Assembly: GCA_019247775.1 (NCBI GenBank)
Contig: JAFBAN010000065.1
Location: forward strand, 1-33,326
Source: Chitinophagaceae bacterium
Lineage (GTDB): Bacteria; Bacteroidota; Bacteroidia; Chitinophagales; Chitinophagaceae
Reading direction: 5' to 3'
DNA length: 33,326 bases
The notes beneath the pieces are model-generated. The model was not told where the DNA came from, did no database searches, and was given only the letters and a program-made list of their open reading frames with translations. The translations under genes and the position numbers were made by a program. Below, in pieces: positions 1 through 9,143 of this stretch. Position 1 is the stretch's first letter; each line of letters starts with the position of its first letter.

Positions 1-288
1 TGTAGTTCCTGTATAGGCTGTGGACTGCGCGGCATTATTCACAAAAATAAAATTGCCCTGGGCATAGAGCCCCGTCCGGGATTGGAAACCGATCGACGGA
101 AAAAGTCCGCTGCTTTTAAGGCTGTCCGTGCGGCCGAAGTAGTGCAGGGCAGACTGGTAATTGACCGATGCAGAGAATTCGTCTTTCTGTGCAGTTTTTT
201 TGTCATTGCCGTCCTGTGCAGACAGGAACAGGGGAATGGAAATGCCTGTTACGAGCAAGAACCTGCAGATAGCTTTTTTCATATCCAT
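1..288 (-). CDS. Partial CDS running off the left edge; secreted or outer-membrane protein with a signal peptide
   Basis: Reverse-strand translation read by hand: M(DM)KKAICRFLLVTGISIPLFLSAQDGNDKKTAQKDEFSASVNYQSALHYFGRTDSLKSSGLFPSIGFQSRTGLYAQGNFIFVNNAAQSTAYTGTT, open to the window edge. Start codon at 288 or 282. N-terminal signal peptide. Absent from the ORF track because it has no stop in the window. Confidence 0.7.
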   Translation of the reverse strand, partial: MDMKKAICRFLLVTGISIPLFLSAQDGNDKKTAQKDEFSASVNYQSALHYFGRTDSLKSSGLFPSIGFQSRTGLYAQGNFIFVNNAAQSTAYTGTT

Positions 289-360
289 GAGTTTATATTT
301 TTGGAACGCACAGTCCGCGTTGCCGGGGACCGTGCGTATCCAGAATATAGTTGAACCGGA

Positions 361-954
361 TTATTGTTTGCCGGCCTTTACAGCGCCCTCGGCTTTTACA
401 TCGGCTTCCGCTTTTGCTGAAGGAGTTGCGCTTTTAACTTTGGAATTGGCTTTGGCAGCCTCTTTTACAGCCGCGCCTTTTGTTTTTGCTGCTTTTGCTT
501 TGGCAGTCTCGGCAACTGAGCTGGCGTTTTCATTTGCTTCATTTTTGGCATTGTGTACATCTGCCTTCTCGTGCACATTTACATCGGCCTCAGTAGAAGA
601 AGAAGCTTTTACTGCCTTTTCATCTGATGAGCTGCCCGCATTAGTTTTGGCGTCGGTCTTAACTGAGGCATCTGCATCCGCATTTACTTTAACGCTGTTG
701 GCTGTTTTCTGACTTGCCTGCAGGGTGGCATTGGTGGTGCTCTTCACCGCATTGGTAGTTGCTTTAACCGCATTGGTGGTTGCACTGGTTACCTTGTTGG
801 TCGCGTTTACTGCGGCGTTGGTAGCTTTTGTGGCATTGAGCGTAGCATTGGTTGATGCGCTGGTAGCGGATCTTACACCGAGTACCTGGGCCTGACTGGC
901 ATTGAAGAACAGGATAGCGGCTGCTGCTACAGCAGATCTGATAAGCATTTTCAT
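361..954 (-). CDS. Low-complexity Ala/Lys/Thr/Asn-rich secreted protein (LEA/phasin-like composition)
   Basis: ORF 361..978; likely start at MKMLIRS (954) or MLIRS (948). Signal peptide AAAAILFFNASQAQ, then repeats such as TTNAVKATTNAVKSTTNAT. Confidence 0.7.
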   Translation of the reverse strand: MKMLIRSAVAAAAILFFNASQAQVLGVRSATSASTNATLNATKATNAAVNATNKVTSATTNAVKATTNAVKSTTNATLQASQKTANSVKVNADADASVKTDAKTNAGSSSDEKAVKASSSTEADVNVHEKADVHNAKNEANENASSVAETAKAKAAKTKGAAVKEAAKANSKVKSATPSAKAEADVKAEGAVKAGKQ

Positions 955-1213
955 AAAATAGATGTTAGGGGTTAACAATGGATTTTCGTCCGCAATGGTC
1001 CAAACACTATGCCAGTGTGCAGAAAAGGTTTAAGACCACAGGATCAAAAAAATGTTAAAGAAATTTTTCGGCAGGTTAGGCAGCGCAGGAGTTTCAACAA
1101 GTATCGCTGCGCTCTGCCATTCTTAACCGGTATTCTCCTCTTATCACAGATACATATTTGTGTGATTGTTACCCGTTGTAAGCGCAGGGATATTTGCGCT
1201 CTAAACAAAAAAC

Positions 1214-1978
1214 ATGAACCTGAAACACCCACTCAAATTAGTAACGGTACTTCTGCTCTCTGCACTTACTGCCTGCGAAAAGAAAGCAGACACTCCGGTA
1301 AATACGCCTGTATCCCGGCTCAGTAAGATCGAATACGATAACAATTATGCTGAAGTGAATTATAACGCCGATGGCAGCATCGCTTCCATAACCGATAAGC
1401 TGAGCAATGGAATGCCCAACATCGCTTATACCTTCCAATACTCAAATGGCAACCTGTCAGAGATCGGCTTTGGTGGGAAATGGAAATACACGTATACGGA
1501 CGGGAAGATCACCAAAGTGGAAACCGCCAATGAAACGGGTGTCGTTAAATACCAGGCAGACCTTGCATACACCGGAAACAAACTGACAGAAAAACTGGAA
1601 TCCTTTGTCAGCCTTGTCGGACTGAAGCCTTATATGCGCACTGTGTTTACTTACTCCGCTCAGGGCAATCTGGCAAAAAAGGAATTGTTCCAGTATATTA
1701 ACCAGGAGTGGAAAAAATCGGAAGAACTTCAATATCCCGAATACGATAACCATCCCAACACAAGCGAACACCTGGAAAGAACCCCCTATTTGCCCCTCGG
1801 ACTGTACTCTGTGAACAACCCTTTAAAACAGGTTTACCTGGATGAGAACGGCGCTGTGCTCGGTAATACGGTGTTCAACTATACCTACGATAATCTGGGC
1901 CGGCCGCTTACCCGAACCTCTGTTGAAAAATTCATTGGCTTTCCCGAAACAGTAGAGACGATCAAACTTTACTACTGA
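1214..1978 (+). CDS. Putative lipoprotein with YD/RHS-like beta repeats (DUF4595-like)
   Basis: Lipobox LLLSALTACEKK; repeated motifs YNADGSIASI, YTYTDGKITKV, YTYDNLGRPL. Confidence 0.75.
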   Translation: MNLKHPLKLVTVLLLSALTACEKKADTPVNTPVSRLSKIEYDNNYAEVNYNADGSIASITDKLSNGMPNIAYTFQYSNGNLSEIGFGGKWKYTYTDGKITKVETANETGVVKYQADLAYTGNKLTEKLESFVSLVGLKPYMRTVFTYSAQGNLAKKELFQYINQEWKKSEELQYPEYDNHPNTSEHLERTPYLPLGLYSVNNPLKQVYLDENGAVLGNTVFNYTYDNLGRPLTRTSVEKFIGFPETVETIKLYY

Positions 1979-2030
1979 TCTCTGCGTCTCCGCGTCTCTG
2001 CGGTATAATTTTTATCGCAGAGGCGCGGAG
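1979..2030. terminator. Bidirectional hairpin filling the convergent 3' intergenic gap, built from 8-nt units
   Basis: TCTCTGCG/TCTCCGCG/TCTCTGCG (1979-2002), loop GTATAATTTTTAT, CGCAGAGG/CGCGGAG (2016-2030). The 15-bp stem 1988-2002/2016-2030 has one T-G pair. Flanking stops are at 1976-1978 (+) and 2032-2034 (-). Confidence 0.7.
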
Positions 2031-2031
2031 T

Positions 2032-4380
2032 TTATTTTATGATCATGAGTTTTGCGTAATTGAGCATGATCTTTTTCTCGCCGTTAAGATCGAAATTGAT
2101 CGTCGCTACGGGATTATGTGCCGAGCCTTCGATCGATACGATATTGCCGAACCCGAATTTCTGGTGCTCTACCTGCTGACCGGCCTGCAGCTCTTCGGTA
2201 TTGCTGGCAACAAAATTGGCGCTGGGGGTATGCTCCACCACTTTGGCAGAAGGCGGAGTTACGGGCAGGTATTCGGGTTTTTTATTTCTGTTGTCGGGCC
2301 TTGGCGGCGCGCCATACCTTCTTTCTGCCTGCGCAGTATCGCCATAGCCGAAGCCGCGGTTCATACGCTCGAATGCGCCGCCCAGGTTGCCGCTGTTATT
2401 ACGGGCGCCGCCGCCGGCAAAACTTTTATCGATATAGGCTTCCGGCATTTCTTCAATGAATCGGCTCGGCTCATTCTGCACCAGTTGCCCAAAACGGTAA
2501 CGGGCATTGGCATAGCTCAGCCAGAGTCTTTGCTTGGCGCGGGTAACGGCCACATAGAAAAGCCGCCGCTCTTCTTCCAGCTCTTCACGGGTGTTAATGC
2601 TCATGGCATTCGGGAACAGCGTTTCCTCGAGCCCGCCCACGAATACGCAGGAAAATTCGAGACCCTTGGCTGCATGGATGGTCATCAGCTTTACGGCATC
2701 TGCATTTTCTTTTTCTTCATCCGCATCGGTAAGCAAAGTGATCTGTTGCAGGTAACTGCCGAGTGATTTATCGCCCAGTTCGCCGTCTTCATTGGACGGG
2801 CTTTCTGTCCACTCCTTGATAGAGTTGAGCAGCTCCTGGATATTTTCATAACGTGCAAGTCCTTCGGTAGTCTTGTCGCTGAACAGTTCTTTTACGAGGT
2901 TGGTATGCTTGCCTACCTGTATCGCCACATCATAAGCATTCTTATCGGTAAGCATGCTCTGGAAATAGCGGATCATCGTGACAAAATTCTGCAGCAGTTC
3001 CAGGGTTCCGGCCTTGAATCCGAACTCCGCCGCGCGTCCCATTATATCATACATAGACAGGTTGCGCTCATTCGCAAAAATTGCCAGCTTTTCTATCGTG
3101 GTCTTGCCGATGCCGCGCGCAGGGTAGTTGATGATGCGCTTGAGTGCTTCGTCATCCTTTGTATTCACGATCACCCTCAGGTAGGCCAGCAGGTCCTTGA
3201 TCTCTTTGCGCTGATAGAAACTGATACCGCCATAAATGCGATACACAATTCCCATCCGCCGCAGGCTTTCTTCAAAAGACCGGCTCTGGGCATTGGTGCG
3301 GTACAGGATGGCGAAGTCGCGATTATAATAATGATTGCGCAGCTTCTGTTCCTGGATGGTATCGGCCACGAATTTCCCTTCGTCATTATCGGTCATGGTA
3401 CGCACCAGGCTGATCTTCTCGCCCACGGCGTTCTCGGTCCAGAGGTTTTTCTGGATCTGACCTTTGTTATTCCCGATCACTTCATTGGCAACGTTGAGGA
3501 TATTCTGACTGCTGCGGTAATTCTGTTCCAGCTTCACCACCTTCACATCCTCGTAGTCTTTCTGGAACTGCAGTATGTTCTCGATAGTGGCGCCGCGGAA
3601 ACTATAAATGCTTTGCGCATCATCGCCCACCACGCAGATATTCTCATGCACTGCAGCCAGCAGTTTGGTGATCTGGTACTGCACGGGGTTGGTATCCTGG
3701 TACTCGTCGATCAGGATATATTTGAACTTATGCTGGTATTTATGCAAAGCCTCCGGAAAATCTTTCAGCAGCTCATACATCTTCAGCAGCAGGTCATCGA
3801 AATCCATTGCGCCATTCTTGAAACATCTGGCCGCATACGCCGCATAGATCTGCGCGATGGCCGGGCGGTTGGAGCGACTGTCTTCCTGCTGGATAAAACT
3901 GTCCGCAGCATATTCTGCCGGACCAACCAGGGCATTCTTTGCCGAGGAAATACGGTTATGAACTACGCTGGGCTTATAATGTTTATCGTCAAGGTTCAGC
4001 TCGTTAACGACACTCTTGATCACTGAGCGGCTGTCATCCGTGTCATAGATCGTAAAATTGTTGGGATAGCCGATGCGATGCGCTTCGGCGCGCAGTACGC
4101 GGGCGAACACGCTATGGAAAGTTCCGATGTATAAGTTGCGGGCCTCGGTGTTGTGCAGTATCCGCTCCACCCGTTCTTTCATTTCCGCAGCCGCCTTATT
4201 GGTGAAGGTAAGGGCGAGTATATTGAATGAGTCTACCCCGTTGGCCATCAGGTGGGCAATGCGCGTAGTGAGTACCTTGGTCTTGCCGCTGCCCGCGCCG
4301 GCAATGATCATCAGTGGTCCGTTAATATGGGTCGCCGCTTCGAGCTGTGGCTCGTTCAATCCCTTCAGATAGTCTTGCAT
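2032..4380 (-). CDS. uvrD: UvrD/PcrA-type superfamily 1 DNA helicase
   Basis: Walker A GAGSGKT, DEYQDTN, GDDAQSIYSFRGA, LEQNYRSS, VTRAKQRLWL motifs; 782 aa; C-terminal PcrA-like tail (QHQKFGFGNIVSIEG region). Confidence 0.95.
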   Translation of the reverse strand: MQDYLKGLNEPQLEAATHINGPLMIIAGAGSGKTKVLTTRIAHLMANGVDSFNILALTFTNKAAAEMKERVERILHNTEARNLYIGTFHSVFARVLRAEAHRIGYPNNFTIYDTDDSRSVIKSVVNELNLDDKHYKPSVVHNRISSAKNALVGPAEYAADSFIQQEDSRSNRPAIAQIYAAYAARCFKNGAMDFDDLLLKMYELLKDFPEALHKYQHKFKYILIDEYQDTNPVQYQITKLLAAVHENICVVGDDAQSIYSFRGATIENILQFQKDYEDVKVVKLEQNYRSSQNILNVANEVIGNNKGQIQKNLWTENAVGEKISLVRTMTDNDEGKFVADTIQEQKLRNHYYNRDFAILYRTNAQSRSFEESLRRMGIVYRIYGGISFYQRKEIKDLLAYLRVIVNTKDDEALKRIINYPARGIGKTTIEKLAIFANERNLSMYDIMGRAAEFGFKAGTLELLQNFVTMIRYFQSMLTDKNAYDVAIQVGKHTNLVKELFSDKTTEGLARYENIQELLNSIKEWTESPSNEDGELGDKSLGSYLQQITLLTDADEEKENADAVKLMTIHAAKGLEFSCVFVGGLEETLFPNAMSINTREELEEERRLFYVAVTRAKQRLWLSYANARYRFGQLVQNEPSRFIEEMPEAYIDKSFAGGGARNNSGNLGGAFERMNRGFGYGDTAQAERRYGAPPRPDNRNKKPEYLPVTPPSAKVVEHTPSANFVASNTEELQAGQQVEHQKFGFGNIVSIEGSAHNPVATINFDLNGEKKIMLNYAKLMIIK

Positions 4381-4435
4381 CCCGCGAAGATAAATAGCCG
4401 CCCCGGTAAAAATTGCTTTGTGAATATTATTAGGG

Positions 4436-4478
4436 AGCTGTTGGCTATTAGCTGGGAGAAAAAAAGCTAACAGCTGGT
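4436..4478. terminator. Hairpin of heptameric units immediately 3' of the hydrolase gene
   Basis: Left AGCTGTT GGCTATT AGCTGGG (4436-4456), A-rich loop, right AGCTAAC AGCTGGT (4465-4478). It ends 1 nt from the hydrolase stop codon (4480-4482). Confidence 0.6.
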
Positions 4479-4479
4479 T

Positions 4480-5310
4480 TCAGGGCTTGTCCAGGAATGC
4501 AATCACTGTCCTGATCAGCGAAGCTCGTTTATTGGTAAAGGGATGATCCGTATCCCATACCTGGTAAGAAAAATAGGCACGATTGGCCTGTTGTATCGTT
4601 CTGGCAAGCGCCGCGTTTTCATGGTGTTCGTCCAGCATGATCAGTTGTTTGCCGGATAAGCCCCGCGCCGTATTGACCAGGTTATGATAACCGGGATCTG
4701 CCAGCACCGGTGCAAACAGATCTTTGCCCGACCGTTTATTGAGAACAAAATATCCATCGGCTTCTTTTTCAAGCTCGTTCAGTTTTCCATTTTTCGATTT
4801 GTTGCTGGCATCGGCATACAGGTTCCAGGCAGAGAGCGCAAAGCCCTTTTTGATACCGGGGTTTTCAGCCAGGGCTTTCAGGCACACAAAGCCGCCCATA
4901 CTATGCCCGAACAAAGCGATATTGTTCATATCGATCTGAAGCCTTGCGGCGTTCTGCCCACACCATGTGATCAGGTTCCTGACATCTTCCACGCAATGGC
5001 GGAAAGAAAATTCGCCCTGGCTGCCCCAGCTGCCGCGATAATTGAAATAGATCACGTTCCAGCCATGCGCCCTCACCGCCTGTGCCAGATCCAGATTGCG
5101 TTCATTGCCGGGATAACCGTGCAGCAGCAATAAAGTAGGATGCGGTTTAGACCCATTGGCCTTGTACATAAAACCCTGCAACAGGCTGCCGGCAGAATTG
5201 ATCTGCAATTCGACCATACCGGCAGGGGAATCTTTTGTCCAGACCAGGTCAGACTGAGCAGACAACCGAATGGAGGAAACGATAAGGGCGAGGATAAGCA
5301 GTTTTTTCAT
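4480..5310 (-). CDS. Secreted alpha/beta hydrolase (S9/dienelactone hydrolase-like)
   Basis: LLLHGYPGNE oxyanion region, GHSMGG nucleophile elbow, C-terminal DTDHPF; N-terminal signal peptide. Confidence 0.85.
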   Translation of the reverse strand: MKKLLILALIVSSIRLSAQSDLVWTKDSPAGMVELQINSAGSLLQGFMYKANGSKPHPTLLLLHGYPGNERNLDLAQAVRAHGWNVIYFNYRGSWGSQGEFSFRHCVEDVRNLITWCGQNAARLQIDMNNIALFGHSMGGFVCLKALAENPGIKKGFALSAWNLYADASNKSKNGKLNELEKEADGYFVLNKRSGKDLFAPVLADPGYHNLVNTARGLSGKQLIMLDEHHENAALARTIQQANRAYFSYQVWDTDHPFTNKRASLIRTVIAFLDKP

Positions 5311-5671
5311 AAAACAGATTGAACGGTAAAATAGGGATTTGAGATGGAAGATTTATCGGCCAGATCGAAATCCATTTTCAAATCAAAATTATTCAGCCTC
5401 ACATCTTCGATCCCGGATCCAAAATCAGGTAATAAACCCTTTAAAAAAGCAGTAATAAACCCTGCAAAAAAGGGATTCAAAAACTATTTGATCTGGCATT
5501 AAAAAAAACGCTCATGCCAAACAAAATACATAAGGAGATTTTAACAAATTATTTATTGACTGTCAACTAGTTAGATAAGCGTTTTCGAATATTTTAACAT
5601 TAAAGAATAAGGGCGATGTTAAAGCTGATTTCCGTAACATCTCATTAACCCCCAATCTGGGGTAATCGATC

Positions 5672-5679
5672 TACATTTG
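5672..5679 (+). promoter_or_regulatory. Candidate Bacteroidota -7 element (TAnnTTTG) upstream of the YkuD_2 gene
   Basis: TACATTTG at 5672-5679, preceded by the inverted repeat CCCCA-ATC-TGGGG (5650-5662). Confidence 0.4.
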
Positions 5680-5710
5680 TGTCTCGGAATTGATGATCAA
5701 ACTGCTGCTT

Positions 5711-5730
5711 TTAGTAACACTTAGTAACAC
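5711..5730 (+). repeat. Perfect tandem decamer TTAGTAACAC x2 in the 5' leader of the YkuD_2 gene; possible operator
   Basis: TTAGTAACACTTAGTAACAC read directly, 19 nt before the start codon at 5749. Confidence 0.6.
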
Positions 5731-5748
5731 AAAAAAAACAACATCACG

Positions 5749-6513
5749 ATGCAACAATTCAAGCAAAAACTGAGGAACTTTCAAAAGGCGATCTTAATGG
5801 GAATGCTGGTATGTATGAGCTTTTCATTTGCACGCCCCGATGCTGCACATGATCTGAAAAAGAATATTGTGGCTGCCGCTACCACCGTAGTAAGCGCCAA
5901 ATCGGCTATAGAAGAAAAAATGGGTCTGTACGATAGTCTGGAACTGGAATCAAAAGGTCTGTCGCGCCAGGCTTTTGAATATGCCCTTGAAGGTTACAAT
6001 AAGCTGCTGAACAGCGGTAAACTGGCTAAGGATAACCTGCTTTCCATCCTCGATTTTTCTTTGCCTTCCAGCAAGAAAAGATTGTTCATCGTTGACCTCG
6101 CTACCGGACAACTGGTATTTAATACCTATGCCGCTCACGGACGTGGTTCAGGCGAAACCATGGCTACCAAGTTCTCTAATGAACCTAACAGTTACCAGAG
6201 CAGTCTTGGTTTCTATGTAACCGGCGAAACCTACAACGGTAAGCATGGTGAATCCCTTCGCCTGAATGGTGAGGAAGAAGGTTTCAACGACAATGCACTC
6301 GCAAGAGGTGTGGTAATGCACAGCGCCGCTTATGTAGATGAGAGTGTTGTTGCGTCACAAGGTCGTATCGGTCGCAGTCAGGGTTGCCCGGCTATACCCG
6401 AGAGTGTGACCAAAGAAATTATCACCAAGATCAAGAACGGCAGCTGCCTGTTCCTGTACAGCCCGGATAAGAACTACACTTCTCATTCAAAACTCCTGAA
6501 CGAGAATAGTTAA
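5749..6513 (+). CDS. Murein L,D-transpeptidase catalytic domain family protein (YkuD_2-like)
   Basis: VVMHSAAYVDESVVASQGRIGRSQGCPAIPES contains the HSAAY...S-x-GCPA catalytic signature; signal peptide. Confidence 0.85.
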   Translation: MQQFKQKLRNFQKAILMGMLVCMSFSFARPDAAHDLKKNIVAAATTVVSAKSAIEEKMGLYDSLELESKGLSRQAFEYALEGYNKLLNSGKLAKDNLLSILDFSLPSSKKRLFIVDLATGQLVFNTYAAHGRGSGETMATKFSNEPNSYQSSLGFYVTGETYNGKHGESLRLNGEEEGFNDNALARGVVMHSAAYVDESVVASQGRIGRSQGCPAIPESVTKEIITKIKNGSCLFLYSPDKNYTSHSKLLNENS

Positions 6514-6535
6514 GACAGCGAATACCACTTACATA

Positions 6536-6571
6536 AAAACGGCCCGGTAGCACCGGGTCGTTTTTTATTTT
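6536..6571. terminator. Intrinsic terminator between convergent L,D-transpeptidase genes
   Basis: AAAAACGGCCCGGTAGCACCGGGTCGTTTTTTATTTT: GC-rich stem CCCGGT-AGC-ACCGGG followed by a T run, A run on the other side (works on both strands). Confidence 0.85.
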
Positions 6572-6588
6572 ACCTATCGATCTATAAA

Positions 6589-8205
6589 CTAGTTGAACAT
6601 TTTATTGGCCACAGCCGAATCATTGCCATATACATCCTGGCGGAAATTCAGTTTATTGGTCTCATCCACCCAGGCCGTATAGTAGGTAATGATCACCGGC
6701 ACGGGATGTTTCAGCTTCACCGTTTTTTCATTTCCGCTGTTCATCGCCTCATCGATTTTTTCAGGGGTCCAGTCGGGCGAATCCTTAAGCAGGTAGTTCG
6801 CCATCCAGGTAGGATCTCCGAGACGGATACAGCCATGGCTATACGCGCGGTTGTCTTTTTCGAACAGGTCCTTGGCCGGCGTATCGTGGAAATAAATGTT
6901 GAAGCTGTTGGGGAAGAGGAATTTCACTTTGCCAAGCGAGTTCTGGGGGCCAGGGCGCTGACGGATGCCGCCATCCGGCGTTCTTTCCATATCCTTTTCT
7001 GCAAGATAATTGCTGTTTCTGGCAAGCGCAGGCATGATCTCATTCTTCACGATGCTTGGCGGCACATTCCAATAGGGGCTGAATACCACATACTCCAGAT
7101 CGTCGGAGAACATCACCGTTGTATGCCCTTCTTTTCCCACTACTACAGGCATATGCTCCACATGGTTATTGCCCTCTGTTACATGCAGTGTGAACTCCGG
7201 GATATTCACCATGATCAGCTTGCCTTCCTTATGCGTGGGCATCCACCGCATGCGCTCCATGTTCACGAGCAACTGTTTTACCCTGTCGGTGGCAGATACG
7301 TTCAGGCTCTTGATCAGTGCCGGCGTTATTTTACCATCGGGGGTAATGCCATGCGTGGCCTGGTAGTCCTTGATGGCCTGTTCCAGTTCGGCGGTAAACA
7401 CCGTAGTGGTATCTGCAGCCGCCAGTTCTCCGCTCGCATGCAGCCTGTTCTTGAAATGAATTATTTCGGGGAAATTTTTACCCACGGTGTATTTTGATTT
7501 CGACTTCGACGCAGGTATCGTATCCCAGTTGCCGTTCTTGGCTATGGGCAGATAGGTTTTCAATTGTTCGCGCAATTGTGCATAGAAGGGATTAATAGCT
7601 GCATATTTTTCGGCATCCTCACTTTTCCTGGACAGAAGCGAATCGGCGAGTTGGAACGCGGGCAGTTTTTTGATCGGCACAAAGGTTTCCAGATCGTGCG
7701 GGTTAATACCGTTCCCCTTGTAGGCATCCAGGATGAATTGTACGAACCGGCGTGTGAGCTGCAGTTCCAGGTTCATAATGGATGCATCTCCCTCGCTTAC
7801 CGAGGTTTCATGCAACAGCAGGTTGTCAAGCCGCTGATCCATCTGCTTGTTTACGCTATCGGTTGCGTATTTGTATAAACTGCGAAAACCGAGTGCCGGC
7901 TCATTCAGTCCTTTTGAATCGAACCAGGCGTATTCGAAGTTGCGGGTATTATAGAAGTCCCGCATATTACTGGCAACGGTATCATCTATCTTATTACTGA
8001 CCACGAATTTCTCAAACGTGGCGCTGTCGAGGAACAGGTCGTTATAGGCATTGGCTTTGGTGACCGAATAGTCCCGCGGTACCGTTGCATCTTCCGCCAC
8101 TTCCGCATTGCCTGTTTTATGCCAGATCCGCCTGGACATCTTACTCTTACAACTTCCACAAATCACCAGCGAAAAGATCGCCAGGTACACTATTTTCTTT
8201 ACCAT
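6589..8205 (-). CDS. L,D-transpeptidase (YcbB/LdtD-like) with a peptidoglycan-binding domain; lipoprotein
   Basis: ORF 6589..8253; likely start MVKKIVYLAIFSLVICGSCKSK at 8205. YkuD motif YSHGCIRLGDP; PG-binding region EQAIKDYQATHGITPDGKITPALIKSLN. Confidence 0.88.
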   Translation of the reverse strand: MVKKIVYLAIFSLVICGSCKSKMSRRIWHKTGNAEVAEDATVPRDYSVTKANAYNDLFLDSATFEKFVVSNKIDDTVASNMRDFYNTRNFEYAWFDSKGLNEPALGFRSLYKYATDSVNKQMDQRLDNLLLHETSVSEGDASIMNLELQLTRRFVQFILDAYKGNGINPHDLETFVPIKKLPAFQLADSLLSRKSEDAEKYAAINPFYAQLREQLKTYLPIAKNGNWDTIPASKSKSKYTVGKNFPEIIHFKNRLHASGELAAADTTTVFTAELEQAIKDYQATHGITPDGKITPALIKSLNVSATDRVKQLLVNMERMRWMPTHKEGKLIMVNIPEFTLHVTEGNNHVEHMPVVVGKEGHTTVMFSDDLEYVVFSPYWNVPPSIVKNEIMPALARNSNYLAEKDMERTPDGGIRQRPGPQNSLGKVKFLFPNSFNIYFHDTPAKDLFEKDNRAYSHGCIRLGDPTWMANYLLKDSPDWTPEKIDEAMNSGNEKTVKLKHPVPVIITYYTAWVDETNKLNFRQDVYGNDSAVANKMFN

Positions 8206-8267
8206 GTTCAGCAAAATACAAAAGCTGTGCCTGTATACCGGGGCAGTAATCATACTATCTTTAAGGG

Positions 8268-9143
8268 GTGCAGCATATAGAGTTCATCCATACCAGTCAT
8301 TTCATCGACAACTATCACCGGGCAAAGGCGCCGGCGCACCTGTCGCTGTTCATCGAGTTTTTCTGGGAAACGGACTTTGATGGCATCTGGGCCGGGTACC
8401 CGGAGGGGTTTTCCGATATCCTGTTCCCCAACATAGGCTATACTTACCTGCTTAACCTGGGTACGCCTTTCATCATGCAGGTGGGCGATAAGAAGTTCCC
8501 GATGAAGACGGATGGGTTTCTGCCCAGGCAGAAAGCGCTGGAATGTTACCACAAGCCGGGTAACCAGCTGTTCGGCATCAAGTTCAGGACTTCGCCGATC
8601 ATGTTCGAGAAAAAAGTGAATTTTGCGGAGTACAGGGACTCGATATTTCCCCTCAGCTATCTTGCCGATGCCGGCGTGCTGCGGGATGCAAAGGCTGCCG
8701 GCAGTTTCGAAGAACGTGTAGAAATCCTGTCACGATATTTTTATAGCCTGATCAAACAATACGAGGGCTCCCTGCAGCCCATCCGCATCGTTACAGAGAT
8801 CCTGGCCGATTGCAACCGCGACAACTCCTTTTCCCGCCCGGTAGAAGAACTGGCCGCACAGTACGATATCTCAACCCGTACCCTGCAACGGTATTTCGAG
8901 ATCAATACCAGCATTAGCACCAAGCAGGCCCTGCAGATCATGCGCATCCGAAAAGCCACGGAGCATCTCGTGAATGCGCCCGCCAGCTTTCATTTCTCCC
9001 AATATGGCTACTACGACCATAGCCATTTTTACAAACACCTGAAGCAGTTCCTCCAGAAAAAGACCCTCGAAAAAATGGAGCCGCACCTGGAGCTTTTGAA
9101 AAAACTGCATGCAACCGAAAAACGCGAAACGCGAAACGGCTAA
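8268..9143 (+). CDS. AraC-family transcriptional regulator with DUF6597-like N-terminus
   Basis: GTG start at 8268. HTH region FSRPVEELAAQYDISTRTLQRYFEINTSISTKQALQIMRIRKATEHL...YYDHSHFYKHLKQF. Confidence 0.85.
   Translation: MQHIEFIHTSHFIDNYHRAKAPAHLSLFIEFFWETDFDGIWAGYPEGFSDILFPNIGYTYLLNLGTPFIMQVGDKKFPMKTDGFLPRQKALECYHKPGNQLFGIKFRTSPIMFEKKVNFAEYRDSIFPLSYLADAGVLRDAKAAGSFEERVEILSRYFYSLIKQYEGSLQPIRIVTEILADCNRDNSFSRPVEELAAQYDISTRTLQRYFEINTSISTKQALQIMRIRKATEHLVNAPASFHFSQYGYYDHSHFYKHLKQFLQKKTLEKMEPHLELLKKLHATEKRETRNG

Noticed and set aside
161-712. 183-aa plus-strand Ala/Phe-rich ORF
   Set aside because: Shadow of the low-complexity Ala/Lys-rich gene on the minus strand.
2905-4026. 373-aa plus-strand ORF
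   Set aside because: Antisense to the strongly supported uvrD gene; composition is typical of shadow translation.
6706-7497. 263-aa plus-strand ORF
   Set aside because: Antisense to the YcbB-like L,D-transpeptidase.
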